Shown here piece after piece: positions 1 through 12,769 of a stretch of 64,000 nucleotides of DNA. A model generated the notes under the pieces. The model did no database searches. It was not told where the DNA came from and saw only the letters and a program-made list of their open reading frames with translations. The translations under genes and the position numbers were made by a program. Position 1 is the first letter of the stretch, and every line of letters begins with the position of its first letter. Source of the DNA: Voacanga thouarsii (lineage: Eukaryota; Streptophyta; Magnoliopsida; Gentianales; Apocynaceae); the NCBI GenBank assembly GCA_026120185.1, contig JANUWF010002200.1:2168001-2232000 (forward strand), given 5' to 3'.

Positions 1-274
1 TAAAAAAATTAATAAAAAAGTGCCTTTTAAAAGTTTTTTTTTTTTTTTGACATTTCACTCACTTCTTAAGAATAAATAATAATCATTTTAAATATTTTTT
101 TAATAGAGAAAAGTTGACTTTTTCTGCAGGCGTTTTTTTTTTTTTTTTAAATATGAGCTTCGAACATATATTTCATTTTTTTTTTTAACTAATACAATAT
201 CAAGAGGCCTTTTACCAGGTAAGAGGTTTTAGGCAATTACCTTAATCGCCTTAACCATTCCCACAGCTCTGAAC
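1..274. other. AT-rich flank without a recognisable gene
   Basis: Homopolymer-rich sequence with several poly(T) runs. The last ~70 bases lead into the LINE remnant that follows and may belong to it, but no reading frame can be followed through them. Nothing else is seen. Confidence 0.5.
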
Positions 275-560
275 AAGGTTATGCTAATATCATGGTTGAA
301 GGAGACTCTCTGGTTGCTTAGCTGAAGCTTAAGAAGACCAAGTGTGATCTTTTTTTTTAAGGGAATCTTGTTCTAATCCAATTTTCATCGGTCTTATTCA
401 CCTACTTCAAAGAGGAGGGAAATATGCTCGCTCATTTGTTAGCCAAGTTAGGCGTCAATCCCTAATCATTTATATCTCTACATTTTATGTAGACCTTTTT
501 GGTTAAATAAATATATTATTCACTTCCTAAAAGCAAAAAAGAAAAAGAACAAGAGCTATA
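275..560 (+). pseudogene. L1-type LINE 3' remnant (RNase H-like domain and tail)
   Basis: Two short translated blocks match the plant LINE C-terminal RNase H-like domain (RVT_3 type). The first, near 275-345, reads EQGYANIMVEGDSLVA. The second, near 383-465, reads KEEGNMLAHLLAKLGV, the position where intact elements have a REGN-x-vAd-LAk motif. Stops and at least one frameshift lie between them, and a poly(T) run interrupts the domain near 350. An A-rich stretch near 530-550 fits the polyadenylated LINE 3' end. No reverse transcriptase or endonuclease is present upstream inside the window, so this is a 5'-truncated or window-truncated dead copy. The assignment rests on motif recognition, not on an alignment. 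Confidence 0.6.
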
Positions 561-597
561 CTTAAAGCATATTGGCCTAACATTTGCAGGGTAGTCC

Positions 598-600
<3 letters not shown>

Positions 601-650
<50 letters not shown>
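601..650. repeat. (AT)25 microsatellite
   Basis: Uninterrupted AT dinucleotide repeat directly after the LINE remnant. Confidence 0.97.
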
Positions 651-653
<3 letters not shown>

Positions 654-690
654 TATCAACGATGTTTTTTTTTTAAAAAAAATTAATAAA

Positions 691-783
691 GAAACCCGTC
701 ACCGCTATTTAAAGATACACATAAGACTCATGTTTAAAGAAACTCGTCACCGCTATTTAAAGATACACATAAGACTCATGTTT
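691..783 (+). repeat. Two-copy tandem duplication, period 48 bp
   Basis: The 45-bp unit at 691-735 is repeated at 739-783 with one visible substitution (cccgtc versus ctcgtc) and a 3-base spacer. It looks like a recent local duplication in non-coding DNA. Confidence 0.93.
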
Positions 784-1118
784 TACAGAAAATTTGAAAT
801 CGAAACATAAATATAAAAATCTCAATACTAATCATCTTAACCAATTTAAGAAATTGTTTAACAAGGTCAAAATAACTCTTGAACCCATTTTTTCACTCAA
901 GTAGCTGGCCTGTTGAGGATAAGTCTTACAGACTCTTACTCCTAAGACGGCTAGCGATTGATAGTGCTGGCATCACCTTCTAGGATTAAAGTCTCAAGCC
1001 TTCCTTTGTTTGCTAGCCAATGGAAGACTTTCTACAAACTACTGCGATTATTTCTGTACATTCAGCAGAGGAGGTTATGTGCGCCCTTTTGAAGCATGCA
1101 GCTAACACCTTCCTTGGG
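784..1118. other. Intergenic stretch, no gene recognised
   Basis: A 55-codon open stretch from an ATG at 1020 runs into the MITE. It matches no family I recognise and does not continue sensibly when the MITE is removed, so it is not called as a gene. Confidence 0.4.
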
Positions 1119-1251
1119 GAAAATTCTAGCATGGACCAATAGTTCATGAACTAATTGTATTGATAAGTTGTACTGCGTGTAATATAAGTTGTACGATACA
1201 ACTTATCAATGCATTTAGTCCACGGGTCCACGGTCCATGTAAGAATTCCTC
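1119..1251. mobile_element. Mutator-like MITE, copy 1
   Basis: A ~133-bp element with terminal inverted repeats: it begins gaaaattctagcatggac and the reverse complement of its end reads gaggaattcttacatggac. A further internal palindrome (ttgataagttgta / tacaacttatcaa) makes it foldback-like. The flanks give an imperfect 9-bp duplication (ttccttggg left, ttcccttgg right). A second copy of the same length and ends lies at 46652-46785 with a perfect 9-bp duplication, which supports the Mutator-type assignment. It has no coding capacity. Confidence 0.8.
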
Positions 1252-1784
1252 TTCCCTTGGTGGTCTCTAGTCTCGTACCTGTATTGGAAGCTATCCAAAT
1301 CCCATCTACGTTAATATTTGCACTTCCGGGAGGTTATGGCTGCCAAGATCAATGCACAATGAGGAGGGTCTGTCAGGCTTTCCGGAGGTTCTCTTAGCTG
1401 TCATGTGCTGTATTGCTTATCTTACAGTATATTTACTTGGCTTGAAAATAAAAAGAAAAAAGAGTGAAAAATATAAATTTAAAGATAAATGGATCATTTA
1501 TATAGTTTGGTTAAAAAGAAAAGATAAGAACGAAAATAAATTACGTTAAAAAAATAATCGGTCTAAATTTAAATAAATTGAGATATAAATTAATATAATA
1601 TTTGCCATTTAATTCTATTTCATCCCGACTAAATAAAATAGAAGTAAATTACATTCCTCGAATGAAAGTAAATGTTCCTTTCTCCATCCCCTTCCATCTC
1701 CTCCTCTCCACCTCTTTTGGGAACAAATCTAGGGTAAAAGTGTCACCATTTATTTGCAAAATAATAATAATAAATAAATAAATA
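1252..1784. other. Intergenic stretch up to the Sirevirus-type element
   Basis: AT-rich, with a CT-rich patch near 1675-1720 and simple AAT/AAAT runs just before 1785. Short open frames here resemble nothing known. The final five bases, aaata (1780-1784), are the left target-site duplication of the next element. Confidence 0.5.
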
Positions 1785-2036
1785 TGTTGACAATATATAT
1801 TGTGATATCTATTAGTGATTGACACAATTTGAAGTGAACTGAAGTAGCCTTAAAATCAAAATCTGCTTTGAGATCTTATGAGATTATTTACCCAAGATTC
1901 TGCATATATTTGCAAGCACAAAGAGTGGAGGATCTTTGAGAAAAATCATGATGGAAGCAATAACATAGTGAAACTATGAAACCACATATGTATATTCCAA
2001 TAGTTTCCTAGCTTACATAAACAACAAGTCTCTGAG

Positions 2037-2075
<39 letters not shown>

Positions 2076-2753
2076 CCATTAAGTTGAAGGAGTTGGTGGA
2101 TAGTTGAGTAAGAAAGAAATCTGAGTGATCTATTCGCTATTACCTACACAGATTGTGTGAGATAGAGAGATGCTCATGAAATTCTATTGAGTAGATCAGT
2201 ACTGAGTGAAATGATTTCTCTATACTTTATAAGGGTCTGATGCATGCAATCTGTTGAGAGTTTTATGTTGTTCTTATGAAAGCATGCATTAGTGATTCAA
2301 GCTATATCGGTTACAATTGTTCTATATTTATTGAAGGTACTTGGATCGTGTTTTATTATCAAAGCTCAAAACTTTTCTAGTGGGGAGGTTGTCAATGTCA
2401 AAGGAGAACCTGTTGAGTTGCAGCAATGACGATTGAAAGGTGTTCAATCCGTGAAGTTGAGTGCAACAAAGGTTGTCTATAAGTTTAACAAATGAACACT
2501 GTTGTTTGTGTTCTATTAAAGTTCCTAAGGGATCACTTGATGTATGAGATAAGTGTTATCCTTGTAAAGTTTTTAAAGTTTTTAGTAGAGTTTTTTACTG
2601 GCTTGGGACCCGCAGGTGTAGGCTTATTATAGCTGAATTGCATTAACAATTTGTTGTGTCTGTTAAATTTTTTTATTTCTTATTTGTCAAACTAATGCAC
2701 TATCACACGAGAGTTTAACAATAATACAAGAAATTGACAAGCCAAACCTTACA
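1785..2753 (+). repeat. 5' LTR of copia A (969 bp)
   Basis: Begins TGTTGACA and ends CTTACA. It is repeated, diverged, as 15141-15974 plus 21812-21936. It contains a TA microsatellite at about 2041-2067. The same microsatellite position in the 3' LTR (about 15418-15454) confirms they are copies of one another. Confidence 0.92.
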
Positions 2754-2756
2754 AGG

Positions 2757-2766
2757 GGTATCAGAG
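2757..2766 (+). other. Primer-binding site of copia A
   Basis: GGTATCAGAG lies four bases after the LTR end and matches the initiator-methionine tRNA primer-binding consensus TGGTATCAGAGC used by most plant copia elements. Confidence 0.8.
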
Positions 2767-2879
2767 TATTGGTCACTGTATTAGAGTTGCTACTAATATA
2801 GCAGGTGAGATTTTGAAAGTTGATTTGGAAAAATATATCTAGACCAGTAGATGAAGAAAACTCTGTCACACAACCACTA

Positions 2880-4500
2880 TTGCTAAAGAGCACAAATTAT
2901 GCATATTGGAAGACCAGGATGAGAATCTTTATTCGAAATTAGGATATTGCTGTATGGAAGGCTGTTGAAGTTGAACGGAAACCACAAACAAAAGCGAGTA
3001 CTAGTGCTGAAATGTTTGAGGAGAAACCAATCCTTGAATAGAAATTGAGGAGTGCCAACTTGCCAATGCTAATGCTAAAGTTTTAAATACTATCTTTTTT
3101 GCAGTTGGACAAAAGGAATACAAGTTGATCTCCACTTGTAAATCTGCTAAGGAAGCATGAGACAAACTACAAACAATATCTAAAGGAACTAGTATAGTTC
3201 AAAAATAAAAAAGACAACTACTAACAACTCAATTTGAGGAGTTGAAGATGGGTGAACATGAGACTATAGCAATGTTTGGAAACAAGTTGAGAGATATTGC
3301 AAACCAGACAACCATCTTAGTAAGGTCTATTTAGAAGAGAAACTTGTTTGAAAGATGTTGAGATCCTTACTATCGAGATTTCAACCCAAAGTAGCAGCTA
3401 TTGAAGAGTGTTGAGATGTGTCAACAATGTAATTGGATGCATTAATTGGTTCTCTTTAGACCTATGAAATGAATTTGCAGTCTCAGACAAAATCTAAAGA
3501 AAAATAAGTTACACTTAAAGTCAGAGGAGAATCGGATAACACTTCTGATAACGACATAGGGTTGTTAAAAAGAAATTTCAACAAAATACTGATGAAGCGT
3601 AACAAAATGTACAAACCTTTCAGCAAATCATTCAACAAGAAATCCGAAGTTTCAAAAAGAGCATATATTAAAAAAAAAGTGTCATGAATGCGGTAGAATT
3701 AGGCATATTTGCATTGATTGTGGAAATCTAAAAAACAAGTTGAAGAACAAATCTTACAATACCATGTTGAGTGACCATGAGGATGAAACATAGGATTATC
3801 TAAAAGAGGTGAGTACTGATGAAGGAGATGATGCCAGTCAGTCTAAAAACATTACATTCAACGTAATAGTCAAAGAAGTAGCCACTGACAATAAAGAAGA
3901 TGTGACTAGTAGTGATGATGAAAACCTAAGGTATTTTTAGATGAGTATGAATTATTGTACTCAAAATGGGGCGAATGTGTGAAGCAAATCAAATAATTAA
4001 AGAAACAAGCCATAAAGCTCAATCAACTTCTTAGTGATCGGGTCAAAAGTTGAGTACATGTGAAAGTGAACTTGATCAAAAGAAAAAGGAATTGGAGCTA
4101 AAAGATCAACCATTACTCACAAGAAATCAGCTACTAATGAATGTTGAATTAGTTATAAAGAGGTTGGACACTAGAAAGGCAAAATTAGATGAAGTACTAG
4201 CATTCAAAAAGTCACCACATGACAAGACAAGGCTAGGTTACAATGAATTCAACAAGAGTGCTGCTACCTATCATGTTGATATGCTAGTTGCTAAGAAAAA
4301 GAATCAACTAAATAAGTATAATGAAAATCCCAAGAAACTAATTGCTCAGTATGACTATTGTTGTCTTGTAGGTTACAGGTGGAAGAGATGTCTAAAGAGA
4401 CTTAAAGACATGCAACATAAAAGGAAAGGTGTAAATCTAGAGTTTGACAAAGGTAAAAAATTCCCACTGGTGAAGTGTATCTGGATCAGAAAAGAACTCT
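2880..4500 (+). pseudogene. copia A gag, decayed
   Basis: The capsid/nucleocapsid polyprotein of copia elements. It starts near 2890 with NYAYWKTRMRIFI, the usual gag N-terminal motif, followed by several stops and frame changes. A CCHC zinc knuckle (C-X2-C-X4-H-X4-C) is intact at about 3680-3721 and reads CHECGRIRHICIDC. The segment after it, largely open from 4050, is lysine- and glutamate-rich with coiled-coil character, as in the long gag C-terminus of Sireviruses. The ORF at 4050-4601 continues into the protease. It is not expected to make functional protein. Confidence 0.8.
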
Positions 4501-4539
4501 TAACAAATGTAGTTCACATGTCTCTTAAAGCCTCAATGA

Positions 4540-6225
4540 AGGACACATGGTATCTTGACAGTGGATGTTCGAGGCATATGATAGGAAGAAGGGAATTTTA
4601 GTTTATTATGAATCTAAGAGTTGTGGTTTTATCACATTTGGTAATGGTTCTAAAAACAAAGTTATTAGCACTAGTGTACTAAATATTAAAGGTATGCTAA
4701 AACTCAAAACTCTACATGTAGATGGATTGAAAGCAAATTGATAAGCATAGTCAACTGTGTGATGAAAACATGCTTATCAAGTTTGATAAAACCAAATGTC
4801 TTGTTGTTGATAACACTGGAAACTACGTAATCTCTAAAAATAGAACAATTGATAATTACTATTAAATATGCATGGCAAACTCTCACATATGTATGCCATC
4901 TAAAGCTGATGATGTTGAATTATGACATCAAAGTTTAAGACATGTTAATCACCATCAGTTGAAACTTCTGAGTTCAACCGGAGCTGTTCGTGGTTTACCT
5001 AAACTTACTAAAGTTAGCAAGAGTATCTGTGATGCATGTCAGAGTAGCATACAAATAAAGGTGTCACATGTGGGATTTCAACAAATTAACACAACATCAA
5101 TTCTTAAAATTATTCACATAGATTTGTTTGGACCCACTCAAACAAAGAGTATTAGTGGTAAAAGGCATGCATTAGTATGTATCGATGATTTTTCAAGATT
5201 TACTTGGGTAAATTTTCTAAGACATAAATCAGTTGCATTCGAGGCATCCCAGAGGCTATTTGTGGTAGTACAAACTCAGAAAAGTGCAAATATGAAATGC
5301 ATAAGAAGTGCCCACGGGAAAAAGTTTGGCAATAGCTTGTTCATAAAACTATGTGCTAAGAATGGAATTCACTAAGAATTTTCTTCATCAAAAACACCAC
5401 AATGTCGAAAGAAAGAATAAAACTATTCAGGAAATGACACGAGTCATGTTGAATGCCAAGGAGCTGTTACATAAAGAGCAGGCAAAGGCAATAAACACAG
5501 CAACACACATTATCAATCAAACATATTCCAGGCCTCATTCCAAGAGCTTATAAGATTTAGAATGGTTGAAAGTCACAATTGAGTTACTTTCGTGTTTTTT
5601 GAGAATAAGTGTCATATTCTGAATGATGGGGAACAGTTAGAAAATTTTGACAAGAAAAGTGATGAAAAAATCTTTCTTTAAGTACTCTAACAACAGTAAA
5701 GCCTTCTGAGTGTACAACAAAAGAACGCAAGTTGTTATGAAGTTAATCAATGTAGTTGTAAAAGATCTCTTCAAGAAGTGAAAAACAGAATGAATTTAAA
5801 GCAGATGATAATGAGCCTGTGAAGATTACTTATAAGACTATCTCAATAGATTAACTTAATAATGTACAACATATTAAACCAGTCATAGAGCAAGGGGGAG
5901 TTCAGCAAAAAGTATCATCATCCAAAGTAAAAAAATATCATCCAATTAACTTAATTATTGGCAATATGGATAAATCAAGAAGAACAAGGGATGGAATAAA
6001 GGTTGATTACAAAGAGATGGTAAGATATGTTTGTTATATATCAACATTTGAGCCGAAGAATGTCAAAGAAGCATTGACAGATGAATATTGGATTATTGCT
6101 ATGCAAGATGAATTGCAATAGTTTGAGGAAAATGATGTCCCCGAGCTTGTTCAGAGACTGAAGAATGTTAATATTATAATAACTAAGTGGGGATTCTGAA
6201 ATAAAACAAATAAGCTTGGGAACAT
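4540..6225 (+). pseudogene. copia A pol, first part (protease, integrase, start of RT)
   Basis: The aspartic protease signature LDSGCSRHM lies at about 4555-4580. The GAG-pre-integrase zinc region with HxxxH and CxxC follows at 4930-5045. The integrase core begins with HIDLFGP near 5125 and continues with CIDDFSRFTW. The block after about 5375 has frameshifts, so the third catalytic acidic residue cannot be placed confidently. The reverse transcriptase N-terminus is recognisable near 6085-6225 (AMQDELQ, then NKTNKLGN) and is cut there by the solo LTR at 6226. Stops are scattered throughout. Confidence 0.82.
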
Positions 6226-8262
6226 TGACGGGCAGAAAATAGAGGAGCATGCTTCAACGGGAAAAAACAGAGAAAAAAAAAACCCGCAAGCCTTAAAGGC
6301 CGCACGGAAGCGTTAAAATCATACCTTTGCGCGATTTAAACCTACTAGGTTGAGTAGGAGTGGATTGAACGACAGGAATTGCTTCGCCTTACCCACTTGA
6401 AGAAGCTTCCGGTTGAAAACCCGCTAACCTCCTACTTCGTCTTGTTTGCATGAACGCCAAGCCTTTCAGCTCTCAGAATATGCCACTGCCCAACCTCTAG
6501 TCGGTGAACACAACAGTGAAGAAGAACGGTCTCAAGTCTCCTTGGTTCTCTTGCTATTAGTTAGCAAAGCTTCAAGGAAAACAACAAAGGAGAAGGAGAC
6601 GTTAGAGTGAGAGAGAGAGAGAGAGAGGCGTGAGTCTCTATTGTTGTTAGGAAGATTAAAGTTTTTCTTTCACCAGAGACTTGTTTTATTGGTCAGCCAA
6701 AACTAGGTCTCTAATTATCTGATAAACATATCCCCGAGATATCATATTTCAAACACCCAGATGTTATCCTGATAATAAGTTTGGCTTAACTCTAAATTCA
6801 TCTGAACCGTATCTGAAAAAAAATCCTACGGTCCAAGCTATTGGGTCGAAATAATATTTATTATTTTTCTGGAGCCAAAAGGCCCAAAATAATAAAGACT
6901 AACTATTTATTTTCTGGACTTATATAAATAACCCAATAAATAATTAATGAGTTCAAATGAACCAAAATAATTAATCTGTAATTATTTATTTCTTGGACTT
7001 ATATAAATAACCCAATAAATAATTAAACATTAATTATTTCTCTTAGTTTAAGCCCAGGTTAATTTTCTAATTATTCATACTGGACCTAGGCCCTGAATAA
7101 TTAATTAACCAATTAAACCAGATAATTAATTTCTCTCAACTCTAATTTTTTATTTTATTTTTTTATTTATTTTATTCCAATCTAATAATAAATTAGACAT
7201 CCTGAATAAAATAAAATAAAATAAAATCCTCTTGAACTGAGACCAATTCCTCAACCCAAAATTAATTAGGACTTACGGGTTATTCCAATGACCAAAAAGA
7301 CACATCGCCTTGGCTGCTAAAATGACCAAAATATTCCTACTATATAAATAGTTGTATTTTGCATTTTAAATATTTTCTAATATCACCATAAGGAAATATT
7401 AACCCTAAGGACAATGTTGCATTAGCAAAGTCTCCGACCTACAGGTGAAATGACTAAAATACCCTTCTACACATCGCTGTACATTTAAAGAGGAAAAAGT
7501 GTACTAACACCTCTCTAAATGACATCTACCATCCTTAGACTTCTAGTCCAAAAATCCACGACTTCTTGGAGTGTTTCCACTTTCCAAGGGAGCTACTCTA
7601 AAGCAAACATTCGAGTCATGTTTCTCAGGATCCTTGACATTTTAGACCATTCGGACAACCATAAAGGGCGATATAGTGCAAAAACTATCTTGTACAAGTC
7701 TGTCTTAACTAACCAGTTACATATACCCAATACACAAGTATATTGGTTCTACTATAGAACCTCAACTATAGCATATCAAGCATATGCTTACAGCTTCGTC
7801 AGACCACCAACTCATACTCAAGTCGTAGAGTACTAGTCCACGCTGTAGTGGTAGTAGTCTAGATTTCTATCATATAGTACTTTTAGAAACCACTACTACA
7901 GGTCCTGTCCTACGTATTCGAAATACGCTTATGTTATGAAGTGAGTGGACTACTCACTGGCTAAAGGTAAGCCATTCTCCATTTAGAATTCATAACATAA
8001 TAATCTAAACATGATGAGATTCACAATCTCATCAATAGGTTAAGAACAAATGTTTATGTGTTAAATAACCCGTGATCCATACCTTACTGTGAAAGACCAC
8101 CATTCACATGGATCACTTATTTAAACACAATGGGTCTGTTCCAAACGAAAATTGTGCACAAACAAAAAATAAATTCACAAACAATTTCTAAAAATAAATT
8201 CTTTTATTAAAATATTCGATTTTACATCAGAAACCTAGTCTAAGATGGCATATAATCCAACA
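6226..8262 (-). mobile_element. Solo LTR, copia type (2037 bp), inside copia A pol
   Basis: Flanked by the 5-bp duplication aacat (6221-6225 and 8263-8267). Read on the minus strand it starts TGTTGGATTATATGCC and ends CTGCCCGTCA, the TG...CA ends of an LTR. No internal domain, primer-binding site or polypurine tract is attached, so it is a solo LTR left by recombination between two LTRs. Removing it and one aacat restores the reverse transcriptase reading from NKLGNI to [13 protein letters not shown] repeat lies at about 6607-6630. The ORF at 7519-7836 has no recognisable match and is taken as chance. Confidence 0.88.
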
Positions 8263-8267
8263 AACAT

Positions 8268-9828
8268 AATAAGGAATAAAGCAAGATTTGTTGCACAAGG
8301 ATATATACAAGTAGAAAGAGTTGATTTTAATGAGATGTTTGCACCTATAGCAAGGCTAAAATCGATACCAATTGTCACGGATCGTTTTTCCTACAACTAA
8401 CTAGCCGTGATGCCTGTAACTTAGTTAGGCCCGAGTCAACGTCACACACCGGCCTCTTCCGAAGTCGTTTAGAGACTTAAAAGTAAGCTTAAGTGGTTTC
8501 GCAATAGATCACAATGAAAATGATTGAAAATGACAATGAATGATATGAAAATGATAGAAAACGACACTAAAACGGAAGTTAACTAGCACCCGATTGCATA
8601 AAAGTAGTCATTTTATTGAACTGAAAGTGAGTACAAAGTATTTACAACAAATATTGGTGAGGGAGAGATGACTAGCAGTTACCCATGCAAAGAATTTTGT
8701 TCTTCAGTAAATAGATGTGAGGAGTATATTCTTGAATGGGTTTTTACAAGAAAAAGCCTATGTTAAACAACCCACAGGGTTTGTCAATTTTGAATTTTCG
8801 AACCATGTGTACAAACTGAAAAAAGAACTTTATGGTCTAAAGTAAGCACCAAGAGTATGGTATGAAAAGGCTTACAAATTATTTACTCAGAAGAGATTAT
8901 TAACGAGGAGGAGCTAACAAGATAATGTTTATCAAAAACTTGGAAAGAATTTCATTGTTGCATAAATTTATGCCGATGATATTGTATTTGGCTCAAAATT
9001 GGGAAATATGTCAAAAGACTTTATTGAACTTATGCGAACTGAGTTTAAAATGAATATGGTTGGTGAGTTAATTTTTTTTCTTGGTCTACAAATTAAATAG
9101 ACAAAAGATAACATCTTTAAGTTACAAACAAAGTATGCTAAAAGTCTAGTAAAAAATTTCGACTTGTCTACAACAAAGGCAGTCAGAAAACCTATAAGTG
9201 CTGCATAAAAGAAGACAAAGGAAAAAAAGTAGATGAACATCTACATAAAAGCATGATAGATGGGTTGCTATATCTGACAACTAGTAGTCCTAATATTAGT
9301 TACAATGTTACTGTTTGCACAAAATATTAAGCATGTCCTAAAGAATCACACTTAACGTCAATTAAGAGAATTCTGAAGTACGTGAGTTGAACGTCAGAAT
9401 ATACTATTTACTTCAGTAAGGATTCAAATTTGCACTTATTTGGAAATAGTGATGCTGATTCAGTTAGAAATTGTGATGATCGTAAAACTATATCTAGAGG
9501 TTGTTTTTATTTGGGAAACAATCTTGTAACAGAACTGCATATCACTATCAACAGCAGAAGCAAAATAAATTGCAGCGGGTAGTTGTTGTACTCAACTGTT
9601 ATGATGAAATAGATGTTGGAAGATTATAATGTCTATCAACGGGAATTGGTTATCTACTATTACAATAGAAGTAATATTGATATTTCAAAGAATACAGTCA
9701 AATATAGTAGAACAAAATACATTGACATCAGACATCATTTCATCAGAGATCTTGTAGAATAACAGGTTGTGAAGATAGAATATGTGAACACTCAAAAACA
9801 ACTTACGGACATCTTCACCAAGCCTCTT
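8268..9828 (+). pseudogene. copia A pol, second part (RT and RNase H)
   Basis: Resumes with [10 protein letters not shown] at about 8275 and continues [11 protein letters not shown]. It is broken by an insert near 8376-8668, then carries on with the KELYGLK region at about 8825. The catalytic reverse transcriptase motif YADDIVFG is at about 8968. RNase H and the C-terminal KQLTDIFTKPL block end at 9828, where the gypsy-type solo LTR entered. Several in-frame stops and shifts are present. Confidence 0.85.
8376..8668. mobile_element. Unidentified ~0.3-kb insertion in the RT of copia A
   Basis: The copia reading stops after RLKSIPI and resumes at AVTHAKNFVL. Only about two residues of the normal RT are missing, so the intervening ~290 bases are an insert. 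It begins TGTCACGGATCG, and the minus strand ends GATCCGTGACA, which resembles an LTR end. The other end is not a clean TG/CA and no target-site duplication is visible. It could be a truncated LTR or a small non-autonomous element. The boundaries are good to within a few bases. Confidence 0.5.
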
Positions 9829-10149
9829 TGTAATAACCCACATATTTCTAGTAGTAGTATACTTTATCTTCGTAGGATGTCGCCCCATCTGAATTCCCAA
9901 ACAATGGATCTTTACAACGGATTAATAAACTTAACACAGCCAAATCATTCTATGACCATAAAATGAATTGGTTATTCAATTGATCATAACTTTGAAAGTA
10001 CATCTCGATCAAGTTTTTTACAATATAACTTCAACGATACAAATCAATAATAGTTTCTTCACCGTCACTCTTCCATTGCACACTCTAATCACTAACTTTT
10101 ACAATAGAGCCTCTTTTCTTATGAAATCTTTAGGCAAAACAATCTTTTA

Positions 10150-10800
10150 AAGTTCTATTTTCTTCTTCCCTTTTCTCTCTCTTTTTATCCTTATTTTCCA
10201 TCCTTCTTCTTTTTCCTTTCTCTTCTTATTCTATTGGTTTCTTTTTCTCTTTCTATTTTTTTTTTCTTTCTTCTTCCTCTCCCTTCTCTTATTTCTAGAT
10301 CTTTCTCTCTTTCTCTCTATTTACCTCCTTCTCTCTTCTCTTAATTTCTTTGCCTCTTCTCTCTTCTCTTCTCTTCTCTTTCTTTCTTTCTTCTTCTTTT
10401 TTTTTTTTTTTTGCCTCTTTCACCTTAATTTCAATCCTCCTTCTCTCTTCTCTTAATTTCTTTGCCTCTTCTTTCTTCTCTTTCTTTATTTCTTTTCTTT
10501 TCCTTTCTTTCTTTCTTTTTTCTTTTCTTTACCTCTTTCACCTTAATTTCTTCTTTCTTTTCTTTTCTTTTCCTTTCTTTCTCTCTTTCTTTCTTCTTTT
10601 CGTTGCCTTTTCCACCTTAATTTCGGTCCTTCTTCTCTCTTCTCTTATTTTCCTTGCCTCTTCTCTCTTCTCTTCTCTTCTCTTTCTTTCTTTCTTTTCT
10701 TTTTTTTGCCTTTCTTTCCTTCTTTCTTCTTTTCTTTGCCTCTTCCACCTTAATTTCAGTCATTCTTCTCTCTTCTCTTATTCTTCTCCCTTTTATTCTA
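10150..10800 (+). repeat. Polypyrimidine tract with irregular tandem repeats
   Basis: About 650 bases of CT-rich sequence inside the gypsy-type solo LTR. A segment containing 'caccttaatttc' and 'cttctctcttctctta' recurs four or five times at irregular spacing. The Phe/Leu/Ser-only open frames across it are compositional artefacts. Confidence 0.9.
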
Positions 10801-10806
10801 TTTATA
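10798..10806 (-). promoter_or_regulatory. Candidate TATA box of the solo LTR
   Basis: Minus strand reads TATAAATAG, immediately upstream in that orientation of the GA-rich tract. This is the arrangement of a plant gypsy LTR promoter. Position-based inference only. Confidence 0.5.
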
Positions 10807-11118
10807 GTGATTTTAGGAGGCTTATGGAGGAAGCTTTATGTAGGAATCTTAAGTAAGTGCTTAAGTAGCATGCTTACATAAGAGATTATCTAAGATACTT
10901 ATGCAAGAAGTAATGGATTAGGATAGAAATACATGGAAAGTGACTCATCACTTCTAGAAACCTTTAAAAGCTTATAGAATACTTTACAAACTTTTAGAAT
11001 ATTATAGAAAATGAAATGGTCAAATTTGGTCTAAGGTGGTCAAAGTATAATTAATGAATTAGGCAACCTCATCTTATATTTATTAAAGTTTAAAGGTTAC
11101 TTGTCCAAATTGAAATTC

Positions 11119-11657
<539 letters not shown>

Positions 11658-11664
11658 AGTTTTG

Positions 11665-11669
<5 letters not shown>

Positions 11670-11747
<78 letters not shown>
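11670..11747. repeat. (AAT)n microsatellite
   Basis: About 25 AAT units following the 205-bp duplication in the same solo LTR. Confidence 0.95.
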
Positions 11748-12360
11748 GTACAAGTAAGTTTCATAATTTTTTTACGAAATATAAAATAGACTATTTCTCA
11801 TTAAATAGAAAATATAATATCTTTTATAATATATTTAGAAGCTTATGGAAGATGACTCACCAAATCTAGAATATTTTAGAAGATTACAAAATATTTTAGA
11901 AAATATCAGAATATTATGAAAAATATAAAGTAACATAAATATCTAAATTTTATTAAAGTTGTGGGCTCTACATATAAAAATATCAAACAACTTTATTAAA
12001 GTTTTGAACCCCATATAATTATTATAAAGGTATTTAGCAAAATTAGATTTGTCTTCTTAAGTTACTTAACCAATTTGAATTCCTCTTTCTTTTATAAAAT
12101 ATAATATATACTAAATATAATTTTTTATCAAATATAATATATATATATATATAATAGATTATTTCTTATAAAATATAATATATAGAAATATAAAATTTCT
12201 TGTAAAATGTAAAATTTATTATCAAATAATTAATATATGAAATATATTTTTTTATCAAACAATATCCATATAAAATATATTTTGCATAAAATATTTATTT
12301 CATAGAAAATGATTTAAAAGAAATAGTTTTATAAAATTTATAAAAAAGCAGGATGTTACA

Positions 12361-12420
12361 CTCTTGATGCTACAAGATTTAAAGAATTACGAAAAGTATT
12401 GGGAGTTTGTTCACCTTGAC
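12361..12420 (+). pseudogene. copia A pol, last codons
   Basis: Reads LDATRFKELRKVLGVCS and then a stop. This completes the pol C-terminus interrupted at 9828 by the solo LTR. Confidence 0.85.
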
Positions 12421-12769
12421 ACTAAGAGCTTCTGTGTCAAATTATTTATGTAAATATCTATTTATTCTTTAAAATTTTAAAAACAAAAAAAAAGTTACTG
12501 TTTTGGATACAGATGAAGATATGTTGCAAGCATACAGAAGTTGTGACATGACTACAACTTTGTAAAAAGAGGCACTTACACAAATTAGATGTTACAAAAG
12601 ATTGCACCCTTTTTGGTATTCTCACAACAATATTAAGGTGGTAACTAAAATACAAAGAGTTGCAAGATTTCAAAAAAGGTCAAATGTTTTCAAGATCAGT
12701 CGTGTATGATTCTCTATTCATTCTATAAAAAGGTAAACGCATTACTTTAGCTACTGCAATACACATCTC

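Noticed and set aside
1020..1160. Open frame from an ATG at 1020 with plausible amino-acid composition
   Set aside because: Ends inside the MITE, does not continue after removing the MITE, and matches no family I know.
10350..10881. Long Phe/Leu/Ser-rich ORFs resembling membrane proteins
   Set aside because: They are translations of a polypyrimidine tract inside a solo LTR.
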